Shown here: positions 10,709 to 24,019 of the stretch, one piece after another
Position numbering within the stretch: position 1 is the first letter of the stretch
Layout of the letters: each line of letters starts with the position of its first letter
NCBI RefSeq assembly: GCF_008831285.2
Contig: NC_045147.1
Location: 8,154,334-8,218,333 of the forward strand
Direction of reading: 5' to 3'
DNA length: 64,000 nt
From: Nymphaea colorata
Taxonomy: Eukaryota > Streptophyta > Magnoliopsida > Nymphaeales > Nymphaeaceae
Made by a program: the position numbers and the translations under genes
Notes under the pieces: model-generated
What the model was told of the DNA's origin: nothing
Databases searched by the model: none
Seen by the model: only the letters and a program-made list of their open reading frames with translations

Positions 10709-10935
10709 TGTTGAATCAGAAAGTTTATTTTGTGTAGTAGTTTTCTGATTATTTAAAAGTTGGAGTCTTGTTTTGTCTTTTTACAACTTTATGAGGCTCC
10801 CTTATGTAACAGCTCTAGACGTGCCCTAACCTCTCTTTAAGTAGAGATTAGGGCACGATAATAAGAAATCTCTCTTTCACGTCTCTCTCTCTCTCTCTCT
10901 CCCCCCCTCTCTCTCTCTCTCTTTCACGTACAACA
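10709..10935 (+). repeat. 3' LTR of element A
   Basis: This 227-bp LTR is longer than its partner because the CT/CCCC tract at about 10882-10925 has expanded. The hairpin at about 10819-10857 (arms GTGCCCTAA and TTAGGGCAC) is intact. Confidence 0.95.
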
Positions 10936-11465
10936 GCATTCATATGTACCTTTTTCTCAAGTGGAGGGACCAGGTGAACGTCCTTTTTCTCAAGTGAAGA
11001 AACCAAGCAGTCATGGCCCAAAATGATTTTCTATTTTTCCTTAGTACAATAGCTGAAACATTTTCATGGCTTTACTTTGTATTCTAAGGGTTATGTGGTT
11101 TCAAGCAGGCTTCAGGAAGGCAGTATAACTAGATCGAAGATGTTATCCTTGATTGGAAAATGATTAAATGCCTTTAAATATCTACTTTTAAGTGCTGATA
11201 AGGCTATCTAAGAGTCTGGATATCTATCAACAATCTGTCACTATTTTCTGAGCATATCCTAATTGAGTTTCTGAAGGACAAGTAGCTTATGATATGTTCA
11301 CAAACTGGATAGTGGATGGAAGGGAAGAACTGAAGATAAAATACTCAAAGAGGAAAACTTGCAACTGATAACTGCAAATGAAGAAATGCTCCTTGCAAAC
11401 ACTGTGAACCTATTTTGGTATCTTTACATCATGTGCATTGAACAATCTCCACATCCTTGTTTCAG
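10936..11465 (+). other. Host intron, ABC1K gene
   Basis: AT-rich non-coding sequence between element A and the first visible ABC1K exon. It ends with a T-rich stretch and TTTCAG acceptor. No other feature seen. Confidence 0.5.
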
Positions 11466-11543
11466 GTGCAATATCCTGGTTTAGAGGAAAGGATGATGAC
11501 AGATATTGCAACAATGAGTGTTCTCTCAAAATCCTTGTCTTGG
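11466..11543 (+). CDS. ABC1K exon isolated by a 16.3-kb intron
   Basis: This 78-bp exon encodes VQYPGLEERMMTDIATMSVL and six further residues. It is flanked by AG and GTATGC splice signals. It is phase 0 and joins directly to the exon at 27885 (LFPEYQFEWIVPEFEKS), matching the continuous order of this region in ABC1K proteins. Confidence 0.88.
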
Positions 11544-14500
11544 GTATGCACATTTGATTAGTTTCATTTTGATGTGCTGCTTATTAATCCTGAAACTAAT
11601 GTCAGTTTTTCAGATCTCTGTTTTTATTAGAAGATGTAGAAATTGCATTAGATTTGAGTAACTTCTCATGCTTTATTGAACTTGTGCCTTCTCCCATTTG
11701 CAGAACCTGTTTACATTGCACACTTTTTATGTCAATATTGTTCTTTTGAAAGAGGTGAACCTTCGGGGCTCATTGCTTGTGAGATTCTCCAGTCACTGCA
11801 GAAAACGAGAAGAGAGGAAGAGAACAGTGCTGAAAGAAAACCGCACGGCTCAGCAGCCCTAGATGTGGTTCATTCAATTAATAAAAAAGGGTTAATACCC
11901 TAAGACTCAGTCTTTACAAGAATACCCTGAAGTAAAACATTATTTACAGCATCCAACATAACTAATTAGAACCGGATCTATAAAGGATCCAGATCCAATA
12001 ACTTACAAGCCATTACGTCTTAATGTTCCCCCTCAAGTTGTGGATGGTCTTGAACCATGGACAACTTGCCTTTAAGAAACCAAAACCTGTTATTTGTGAG
12101 ACCTTTAGTAAGCAAATCAGAATTGATCATTTGAATGGACAAAACGAGGCTCTATCGCTTTATCTTCAATCTTTTGCCTAATAAAATGTTGGTCAATCTC
12201 AATTTTTTTTTTTTTTGTTTTGCTGTGTTGTATAGGATTAAGAGAAATTTGAATAGCACTCTGATTATCACACAACAATGAACAACTTTCCATTGGTTCA
12301 TGCAATTTTTACAATAAATATCTAATCCAAGTCACTTCTGCAGTAGCAGCAGCAATGGCCTTGTACTCTGCCTCTGCACTTGATCTAGCAATTGCCTTTG
12401 TTTCCTACTACTCCAATATCCACGATTAGGTCCAAGAAGGACACAATAACCTGATACCGATCTCGGATCATCTAGATCTCTAGCCCAATTTGCATCAGTG
12501 TGAACTAATAAATCATGACAAGGCTGCACAAAGGTTCCTCAAGAATATAAAAGGCCATCAGCAATTGTACCCTTCAAATATCTAAGTATTAACTACCTCC
12601 ATGTGATCTATCTTTGGGGCATGCATAAATTGACAGACTTGATTTACCGCGTAAGTGATATCCAGATGGGTAAACGTCAACCATTGAAGCGTTCCAACAA
12701 TACTATGATATTTTGTGGGGTCATGATAATCATCTCCCCCTTGCTGACTTAATTTGTGGTTGAGAACATTGGGAGTAGCAAGAGGTTTGCAATTTTGCAT
12801 TTCAGCCTTCTTTAAGAGATCCAAGGTCTACTTGTGTTGTGTTAGGGATAGAGCACCATCTTGCACATCCACCTCAACTCCAAGGAAATATTGAAGATTG
12901 CCAAGATTTTTCACCTTGAATCGCTTACCTAGGATATCCTTAGTTTTCTGAATATGTGAAAAACTACTCCTTGTGATAATAATATTGTCAACATATATCA
13001 ATAGGAATGCAGTGATACCTTCACTCCGAAATATGAAGAGAGAATGGTCAAGCTGAGAACGATGAAATCCATGACTTTGAATGTCTAACGAGAAGCTTTC
13101 AATCTAAGAACGAGAGGCCTGTTTTAAACCATATATAGCTCTTTGTAGCCGACACACATACTCTTTAGGTTCTCCTTCGTGATATCTCGAGAGCTGCTCC
13201 ATATATACTTCTTTTAAATTTCCATGGACGAAAGCATTCTTGACATCCAATTGCCTTATTTGCCACTCATGATGAATCACCAAGGCCAAAATAATACGGA
13301 TTATACCAATTTTTACCAATTTTTACAACTGGGTTGAAAGTTTCATCATAATCTTGTCCAAGCGTCTGCAAAAATCCTTTAGCTACAAGACGCATTTTAG
13401 AACACTCTATACTCCATTCTTGTTTGTATTTAATCTTGTAAACCTGCCAAGAACCTACAACATTTTTATCAGAAGGATGTGGAACAATGGTCCATGTTTG
13501 ACACTGATGCATCACTTTCAATTTTTCATTCATCGCCTGAATCCAGTTATTAGACGTTGCAGCTTGGGAAAATGATGTTGGCTCAACCTCATTCTTAATT
13601 TGAGATAAAAACAACTGGAAGTCCGTACTGAAATTCTCATAACTAACCCATTGATCAATAAGATCATGAACTCTCTTTGATCTTCTAACAGGTAAAGTAG
13701 ATGATGTTGAAGAATGTTTACCTATAGAGGGGTCCACTGTTTGCTCATCATCGATGATGGGAAAAATTCTCCTATCACCTCTAACATCAATCTGTCTAGA
13801 AAACTTGTCAATACTGGTAGCTGAATCGTCTACAATATGATTTTGCCCCGTCATAGGTACATCTGGATCTGAAATGCATGGACATGTACCCTGAGTATCA
13901 ACACTGGAAAGAAGTCGTGCATTGAGCCAAGGATTATAGTTCGTCATGCGAGAATCATGTGATACAAAAATATCATCTCCATCATCAAAATTATGTTCAT
14001 CAATTATTACATTTCTTGAAATTTTGATTCGCTTGCTTGTAGCATCATAACATCTATATCCCTTGTGATCGTTTGCATACCCTCACAAATCTACCCTTGA
14101 TTGCTTTGGGCTGAAATTTATTTCTTTGTAAAGAAGCAACACGAACATAACAAATACAACCAAAAGCACGTAAAGTATCATAATTTGGATTCTTATGAAA
14201 TAGAACAAAATATGGATACGTATGATTCAAAATAGACAAAAGCAGACTATTTATAATATGGACTGTAGTGTGAAAAGATTCTGTTCATAATCTCATAGGA
14301 ATTCCACTGGCATGCATCATAGTCATAGGCACTTTCAATAGTATGTCGATGTTTTCGTTCTGCAATGCTGTTTTGTTGAGGTGTGTGCGGGCAAGATACT
14401 CGTCGATTAATTCCATTATCTTGGAGGTAATGAACAAAGTCATGAGAGAAGTATTCTCCCCACCATCACATTGAAAATTAAGGATATTGAAAGAGAATTG

Positions 14501-17500
14501 ATTTTTAACAGGACGGAAACTTGAAAAGACCTCAGATTTATTCTTTGAGAGAGGGAAGTCAGGTTTTTCACTTCCTTTTACAAAATAATCCTTTGTTAAA
14601 ATTGGTTTTTCTCAAACCTATTTTTTATGGCACCCAAACTCTCCAAAGCTTGTTTTTGGAGGCAAAACAAAGTTTTGAAGGGTTTAAAGTTTTCATCTAA
14701 ACACCCTTGCATTTTTCTCAAAGAGGTCACCAACACCACACATTTGAACAAACTGTTTCAGAAGGCCTTGAAGCTCTTTCATTTATTGAAATGAAAGGAA
14801 GAACATGACTCTTACATATTTGACAATTGGAGCACATTTTCTTGCTTGTAGGAAATTCCAAACTAGACTCAAGAATGAAATGAGCAGACACAAGTTTTTC
14901 AATAAAGATTCGACTACAATGACCAAGACGAGAATGCCATAATGGTTTATTACATTTATCCATGTTGAAAAGACTATGATCCTTAGGTGACAAAGGTGAG
15001 GAACTGAGCTTCAAGTCCCGACGAACAGTGGTAGGATCTTCCTTAAGGATGTTCATGTCCCCTGAAGCTCGCCTTTAGCGTACATTGTCTTCGTTACAAG
15101 ATCCTTGACACAAACGGAAGAAGCAATGAATTCAACTGAAGAATTGGAATGATCAACAAGTTTCGAAACAAAATTAATGTTTTTCTTGATATTAGGAAGT
15201 GAAGGACATGGGAAAGCTTGAAGCTTGAATCAAGCATGGAAATGGAAACATTTCCAACATGAGTGAGCAATGGGAATGACTGAGCAAAACCCAATCACAG
15301 GGCACCATTTCTGGGAATTGAAGAACATTTCCCCTCAAGTTTTGATCGCGCTTTGGTTGTCACAAAATAGAAATGACTGAGCAATTGGGAAGAGAGAGTT
15401 CCCCAAGCAGATGACGTAACCATGAAGCTTCAACTGTGCTTGTAGGCTTGTAGCCATTGCCTTATATTCTGCCTCAGTACTAGATCTGACAACTGCATGT
15501 TGTTTCCTGCTACTCCAACAAATAAGATTGGAATAAAAGAAGAGACAATAACTGAAAATTGATTATCTATCGTCTAGATCACCTGCCCAATCTGCATCAG
15601 TATAAGTGAAAATGTTGTGGCCAGCAAAACAGTTGGCTGTCTTGTATAGATGAATCCATCCCCAAGAGTAGCCTTAAGATAACGCAAAATACGTTTGGTA
15701 GCATCCATATGCCCTTCTGTGGGTGTGTGCTTAAACTGAGAGACTTGATTCACATCATATACTATGTCTGGGTGTGTAAAAGTGAGATATTGCAACATGC
15801 CAACTATACTCCGATAGAAACTAGGATTTGCTTAGACATCACTCCCATCAGAGACATTTAATTTTGTGTTGAGAACACTAGGTGTATTTATGGGCTTGCA
15901 ATTTGTCATACCTGCCCTATTCAAAATATCAAGAGTGTATTTATGCTGTGTAAGAGTTAATGTGTCACCTTTTCTATCAAGCTCAACACCCAAGCAATAC
16001 TGTAGTTCACCGAGATCCTTCATCTTGAATTCTTGTTGCAATACCTCCTTAACATGGGATATATGACATGAAGAGTTTTCAGTAAGAACTATGTCATCTA
16101 CATATATGAGTAGCCAAATGGTAACTTCACCTGAATGATAGATGAATAAGGAATGATCAATGAACTTATGAGGAAACCAACCTGCTGTGTATGGAGGGAA
16201 AATCTATCGAACCATGGACGAGATGCTTGCTTAAGCCCATACAACGATTTTTGTAATTTGCACACCCATTTAGTCATATCATTGGTAGCATATCCTGGAG
16301 GTTGTTCTATGTAAACTTCTTCCTTTAAAAAGTCATGAAGAAAAACATTTTTAACATCCAACTGATATAAATTCCAACCATATGAGACGGCAAGAGAGAT
16401 GATAACCCGGATCGTTCCCATCTTGATGACTGGATTGAAAATCTCATCATAATCTTCCCCGTACTGCTGAGTGAAGCCTCTAGCCACGAGTCGAGCCTTA
16501 TATCTATCAATGCTTCCATCAGGTTTATACTTGAGTTTGTAAAGCCATTTTGAGCCCACTACATTCTTACCATCTAGACGAGGAACAATCTCCCATGTTT
16601 GACATTCATTTAAGGCAGTCATTTCTTCATTCATGGCCTCAATCCAATGTTTGCTTCTGCATGCTTGCTCATAGCATTTTGGCTCCACTTTTTTGTTCAA
16701 TTCTGTCTTGAAGAGCTGAAAATCCAAAGAGAAATTATCATAACTTACCCATCTATTAATAGGGTGCCGCACACGTTCTGATCTACGTGGACAAGTAGTG
16801 GCAGTTTCTGGATCAACTGGAACTGATCGTCGATTATACACCACTCCTGAAAACCGATTAGGTGAAGTCATGCTCATGTTGTTGGTCTGAGTAGATAAAG
16901 GTATGCTGTCCATCTGAGTGTTTGTGACTGTCTCAAGCTCATCAATAGTTCTGTCACTTTGTGCGTAGTGCTTGGTCTAATATTTCAACATTCAGTCATG
17001 AGTCATATACATCATTTCTAACATTAAGTGTTGCATGTGGCTCCTTTAAATCCTTCAACCTGAGTTCATCAAAAACAACATGTCGTGAAATATGCACACG
17101 TCCACTCTTTGGATTGTAGCAGCGATAGCCTTTATAATTTTCTGCGTAACCCACAAATCTACACGACAGCTCGATGTTGAAACTTATTTCTCAAAGAAAG
17201 ATCAACATGAACATAACAAAAAACATGCAGCTCATCATAATTTGGTTGTTCTTGATGTAAAATAAAGAATGAAGATTTTCCTTCAAGCATGGATAGTAGC
17301 AGTCGATTAATAACATGAACAGCAGTATGGAATGCTTCAGTCCATAAAGTCATTGGCACATCAGTGTTATGCATCATACTGAGAGCACTTTCAACTATGT
17401 GCCTATGTTTTCTTTCAGCAATACCATTTTGTTGTGGTGTGTGTGGACAGGAAATATGTCTAGTGATCCCATGATTTAGTAAGTACTCAGTAAATTCATT

Positions 17501-20500
17501 TGAAATGAACTCACCACCACCATCACATTGGAAATGCACGATATTACTAGAGTATTTGTTTTGGACCAAGGCGTGGAATTGGGTGAACAAGCGGAAAACT
17601 TCTGATTTGCTTTTTATGAAGTGAATCCAAGTGTAACGATAATAAGAATCAATGAAAACAAGATAATATTTACTCCCAGAAGAAGAAGAAATAGGTGCAG
17701 ACCCCCAAACATCAGAATAAATGGTGTCAAATAACTTCGAAGCTCACTTATTTATTGATTGAAAAGGAAGAACATGACTCTTACAAATATGACAACTTAA
17801 GCACATGCTAGACTCACTGACAGGACTTAGGCTGGACTTTTGTAATAGTCCGTCTGCAACAAGACTTTGAATAAAAGATCGACTACAACCAAAGAGATGG
17901 CATATTATACTCTGTGATATTGACTTCACTATGACTGAGAAAGGATGAATTTGAAACACAAGACTTAGACACTTTTGGAGCTTCTTCAATGACATACATG
18001 TCTCTTTTTCGAACACCCTCAGCGAATGTCTTCTTCGTTCGAGCATCCTTAACATAAATAGAAGGAGTAAACTCAACAGAGGAATGAGTATCATCAATAA
18101 GGTTTGACACAGAAATGATATTTTTCTTGACATTTGGAACAACAAGAACATTCCTTAAGGGTATTGAGGAATGAGCCATCGATAAGTGTGCATTTCCAAT
18201 ATGTGATATTTTGTGATGGTAACCATCTTCTGTGACGACTGAGCCTTTAGCTAAATAAGGGAGAACACTAGAAAGCTTACGTGCGTCACCAGTTACATGA
18301 GCTGTAGCACCAGAATCCACATACCATTGTCTTCCCTCTTTTTGCTTGAGATTGACTTTAGACAACGCTGTCATTAGAATCTGCTGCACATCAGGGGAAA
18401 TGTTCGACGCCGCAGTCGTGTTCAAAACAGATGACCCTGCTGCCTTATTGTCACGCCTGACCTGTTTTTCCTTGTTCTAAGGGTTATGCCAACATTCTGA
18501 CTTTACATGACCTCTCTTATTGCAATAAAAACAAGTAGGTATCCTTCGTGGTACATTTGCCTGTGCATTTGTGTTAGGTGTTGGAAGGATTCCTCTCCCC
18601 ATCCCTGCCTGTGAGTTCCAAACTCTTGGACGACTTCCTTGTAAAGCATGGGTCCCAGTGACAAACACATTGCGATTGCCAGAATAAACTAATTCATGTC
18701 GTTGTACACGACTCGCTTCATGCTGAATCAATTTTGCTTTCAGATCTTCAAAAGAGGGAATGACAAGCAATACCTCTAAAGCAGTGCAGAAAACATCAAA
18801 TTCTGGCCTATTTTTTGATGAACGAGACTATTTGACATTTTCATGTCAAATAATTGGTATGATTTAGCTTTCGTGAGATAAGTTGGGAGAGAAAATTGGA
18901 CGACAAGATGTTGGAATTGCGGTGGGGATTGATAGAAATCTAGCACCAATATCTGTAACCAGAAAACAGCACTCACGCAGGAAGATAGAGAGAGAGAGAG
19001 AGAGGGAGAGAGAGAGAGAGAACAAGAAGAAACTGAGGAGAAGAAGCCGTAACCAAAATGGTTTGCACGGCCTCTATTTATAATCCCATTTCCAGAATTC
19101 TAAGAGTCTCCAATCGTAGAATCCTAGGAGATTTCACAAGCTCCAAGGACATTAATTACATCATAGAAACCTAAGAGACTTCACATATTACAAGGATATT
19201 AACTACAACATAGAATCCTAGGAGACTTCCCATATAACAAGGATATTAACTACAACATAGAATCCTAGGAGACTCTTCACATGTTACAAGGACATTAAAT
19301 ATCTTAACACATTCTACAAGGAGGTGGAATCCTAAGAGACTCCTCTTCAACGTGCTGGTGAAGGATTTATATTTTAACACCCACCCTCAAGTTGTGCATG
19401 GTTTTGCACCATGTACAACTTGCCTTTTAGAAACCAGAATCGTTCCTTTGTTAATCCTTTTGTAAATAAGTCTGCAACTTGTTCATCTGTACGAACATAA
19501 ATAGGCTGAATCTCCTTGTCTTCCACCTTTTGTCTAACAAAGTGTTGATCAATTTCAATGTGCTATGTTCGACCATGTTGTACGGGATTAAAGGCAATGT
19601 TAATAGCGCTTTGATTATCGCACATTAACATTGATGTTTTAATCTTTTCTCCAATGTCTTCTAGCAAATGTCTAACCCAGGTAACTTCAGCAGTACCTGC
19701 AGCCATGCATCTGTATTCAGCTTCAGTGCTGGATCTTGCTACTGCCTTTTGCTTCGACAACTCCAAGACACAAGATTACGTCCAATGAAAATACAAAAAC
19801 CAGAAATGGACTTTCTTTGATCGGGATCTCCAGCCCAATCTGCATCTGTGAATGTCATAAGTTGATGTCCAGTAGTTATATTTTCACTCTTACCATAAAC
19901 TAAACCATCTCCTGCTGTCCCTTTAAGATATCTTAATATTCTTTTGACAGCATCCATGTGAGTATCTCTAGGTGCATGCATAAATTGAGATACTTGATTC
20001 ACAGCATATATAATATGTGGTCTAGTAAATGTAAGATATTGAAGTGCCCCAACAATACTTCGATATTGCGTAGGATCTTCATATAACTCCCCATCTTGAG
20101 CACTTAGTCTTTGTTTTAGAACACTAGGAGTTCCAACAGGCTTACAATCAGACATACCTGACTTTTTCAGCAGATCCAACATGTATTTCTGTTGTGTCAA
20201 TGTGAGACGATTATTGTGCCTATCAATCTCCACTCCAAGAAAGAATCGTAAATCACCAAGCTCTTTCATTTTGAAGTTTTGCATCATCAAAACTTTAGCT
20301 TCTTCTATGTGTTTTTCTGAATTGCCTGTGATAACAATATCATCAACATATATAAGAAGTAAAGTAAATATGTTTTCCTTTCGATAAATGAAAAGAGAGT
20401 GATCTAGAGGACATCTTCGAAAACCACATTCTTGAATCTTGCAAGAGAAACTGTCAAACCACGAACGTGAGGCCTGTTTAAGTCCATAAATAGACTTTCT

Positions 20501-23500
20501 TAGTTTGCAAACCCATGCATGAGAGTCTCCTTTCGTGTATCCTGGAGGTTGTTCCATATATACTTCCTCCCTTAAATCACCATGAAGAAAAGCATTCTTC
20601 ACGTCCATTTGATGTAGTCTCCATCCATATTCAACTGCCAATGATATAATCACGCGAATTGTTCCCATTTTGATCACAGGGCTGAATGTCTCATCATAAT
20701 CTTCTCCATATTGTTGTGTAATCCCTTTTGCTACCAACCTTGCTTTGTGTCTTTCTATGCTGCCGTCAGGTTTGTATTTAATTTTGAATACCCATTTGGA
20801 GCCCACTACGTTCTTTTCGTGTGGCCTCGGAACGATCTCCCACGTTCCACATTCATGCAAGACATCCATTTCTTCTTTCATAGCCTTTCTCCAATGATGT
20901 GATTTTGATGCTTGATCAAATGAAGTAGGTTCTTCCTCCTTGCCAACTTTTGCCATGAATAACTGAAAATCAAGTGATAAAGAATTATAGCTAACCCACC
21001 TGTGAATGGGATGACGAATGCGTTGGGATCTTCTAAGGTGGGGCATGTTGTCTTCTTCATTGTGAGCATCTCTGTCCCTTAGTCGTCGACTGTAGATAAG
21101 ACCCGAATACCGATGTGCATCGTTGCTCTGTTCTTCATTATTGTTTTCGTGATGACTTGATGACTGTGTTGGATCTTCTTGATTTTCACTTTGAGCCATA
21201 TCCGACGATTGTATTGCTCTCTCTGAATCTTCACTTTGAGGCACATCATTTTCTATAACAGGATCTGCATTGAATAACTGTGTACTGGTCCAGGGATCAT
21301 AAGATTCAATGGTCATAGGCATTTCATTTGTATTATCAAAACTATGTTCATAAAAAATGACATTTCTTTAAGTTTTGATACGTTTAGTTGTTGGATCATA
21401 GCATCGAAAACCTTTATATTCATCAGCATATCCAACGAATCTACATTGAATAGCTTTGTCTTGAAACTTGTTCCTCAAGGCAGCATCAACGTGAACATAG
21501 CATACACAACCAAAAACCTTCAAGTTCTTGTAATCAGGTTGTTTGCCTAAGAGTGTAAAATATGGCGATTTAGACATCAAGAGTGTCATAGGCAAACAAT
21601 TTATTATGTATACAGCAGTATGGAAGGCTTCAATCCACAAGGAAATGGGCACATTAGTATCATGCATCATGCTCATGGCGCTTTCAACTATATGTCGATG
21701 TTTCCGCTCAACTACACCATTTTGTTGTGGTGTGTAAGGGCAGGAAATTTGTCTAGTTATCCCTTTTTCACGTAGAAATTCAATAAAATCAAGCGAAGAA
21801 TATTCTCCCCCTCCATCACATTGAAAATGCACCACATTGGATGAAAATTCAGTTTGAATCATGGCATAGAAGTTTCGAAATATGTGAGGTACTTCTGATT
21901 TGTGTTTCATGAAGTAAATCCAGGTGAAACGTGAGTAAGAGTCAATGAATAAGACATAATATCTTGACCCAGACATGAAATCAATAGGGGCTGGCCCCCA
22001 TATATCAGAAAAAATAGTTTCAAAAGGTTTGGAAGCCCTTTGATTTATATTATGGAAAGGTAAAACATGACCCTTACAAAGTCCACAACTTGAACATTTT
22101 TTGACACTTGAAGTAAGAGGTAAACTTGATCTTGGAATGAGACTATCTGTGACAAGTTTTTCAATGAAATGTCGACCACAGTGTCCTAGCCGACTATGCC
22201 ACAAATCAGACTCCAAAAATTGGTTAGGGCACCTTACTTTTGATTGAAAATGGCAAGAACTTGGCACTGATGACGCATTATGAGAAAGAGAAAATGTCTT
22301 CAATCCTATATCAAAAGTGGATCAATCCTTGGGTAGACATTCCTTGAGGACGTACATATTCCCTTGACGCTCCCCTCTAGCGAACATTTTCTTCGTTTGG
22401 AGGTCCTTGACATAGACAGAAGGTGTGAATTCAACAGAAGAGCTTGTATCATCAAGGAGTTTAGAAATGGATATGATGTTCTTTTTGATATTGGGAGCAA
22501 GAACAACATTAGACAGTGATAGAGACAAGGATGACAATGGAATATGTGCATTTCCAATATGTGTAATAGGATGAGATTTTCCATCACCTGTTATAATGCA
22601 ACTTCTACCGTAATGAGGGGATAAGTTAGTCAATTTACCTGTATTTCCTGTCACATGGGTAGCTGCACCTGAATCCAAGAACCATTCTCCCTGCTCATTT
22701 TGCTTTATAGTCATTTTTGAGAATGCGGTCATCAATAGCTGTTGCATATCTTCAGCGGTGGATTTAGAACTTTGTCCTCCTTGTTTATAATCATGTCTTA
22801 CCCCTTTGTTTTTATTTTGAGGATTAAACCAACATTGTGCCTTCATGTGTCCTTTCTTGTTGCACTGAAAACAAATTGGTATTTTTCTTGAAGTATCCAA
22901 AGGAGACATACCTTGGTTATGTGGTGTTGGTAGAATGCCACGACCACCATGGTTGGAGTTCCCATGGCTCTTACCAAACTTTACATTCATAGCCAACACA
23001 TTTTGGGAGTTCCCTTGATCAGTCCTTTCAATGACTCTTTTCATATTCATTTCATGTTGGAGAAGTTTACCTTGTAGTTCGTTGAAGGAAGGCAGAACAG
23101 GAAGGACCTCAAGAGCTGTAATAAAAGCATGATAATCATGCCCAAGTCCATTCAAGGTTTGCTGCACCTTTTCCTTATCAGAAATGTTATTCCCTGAGGC
23201 AGCAAGTTGGTCTGCGACGGCCTTAATACGCCCCAAATAATCCATGATAGACGTTGAACCTTTGCTCAAATTCTGAAATTCTTTCTTTAAGTACATAATT
23301 CGAGCTTCTGATATTTGGGAAAAGGTATCAGCAAGGGTTTCCCATAATTCTTCTGCAGTACAATCATCAGAAACTGAAAGTAACAGTTGTTGAGATAAAG
23401 TGGACAAAATATACGCAACCAGACTTTGATCACGTCTCATCCACATAGCATGTTCAGGATTGTTGTCTTCATGAACAACAGTAACTTCTCCTGCCTCATT

Positions 23501-23967
23501 TTTTATTTCCTGTAAGACGGATATTGGTGGAGCCTTTGTTGAACCATCGAGATGTCCAAAGAGGCCTTGACTTCTTATGAAAGGCATGATTTGCCTTTTC
23601 CAGATCAGATAATTCTCATGGTTGAGTTTTTCGGTAATAAGGTGAGGAAGAAAACTTGAGGACATGCCAGAATGCGAAAGGTTTTCCATGACAGCAGAAA
23701 GGAATGGTATATAGGTAGAAGATGAGAGGGAAAGAAGACACGATATAACAAGATGTGTCCTTGGGTAAGCAAGAAGAAAAAGGAACAAGAATTGCGCAAG
23801 AGAAAAGTAAATTCAGGATAGAGATAAGATGAGAAAAGAGTTCTAACCAGATCGGACCTGTTTGGGCATTTCGTTTGGTAGAGATAACGTAACCTGGCGC
23901 TCTGATACCATGATAGAAATCTAGCACCAATACTTGTAACCAGAAAACAGCACTCACGCAGGAAGAT

Positions 23968-24019
<52 letters not shown>

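Larger units (their letters stand above)
285..10935 (+). mobile_element. Element A: Ty1/copia LTR retrotransposon, interrupted by element B
   Basis: The element is bounded by LTRs at 285-485 and 10709-10935, both starting TGTTGAATCAG and ending GTACAACA. The 5-bp target duplication GCATT lies at 280-284 and 10936-10940. A primer-binding site follows the 5' LTR and a polypurine tract precedes the 3' LTR. Without nested element B the element is about 5.4 kb, normal for copia. Gene order is gag, protease, integrase, reverse transcriptase, RNase H, which defines copia. The coding region has at least two in-frame stops and several frameshifts, so it is not autonomous as read. The insertion lies on the same strand as the ABC1K gene, upstream of its first visible exon. 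Confidence 0.95.

Noticed and set aside
18883-19083. Small plus-strand frame across the D LTR border
   Set aside because: It crosses an element boundary and reads the (GA)n microsatellite; it is antisense to known gag.
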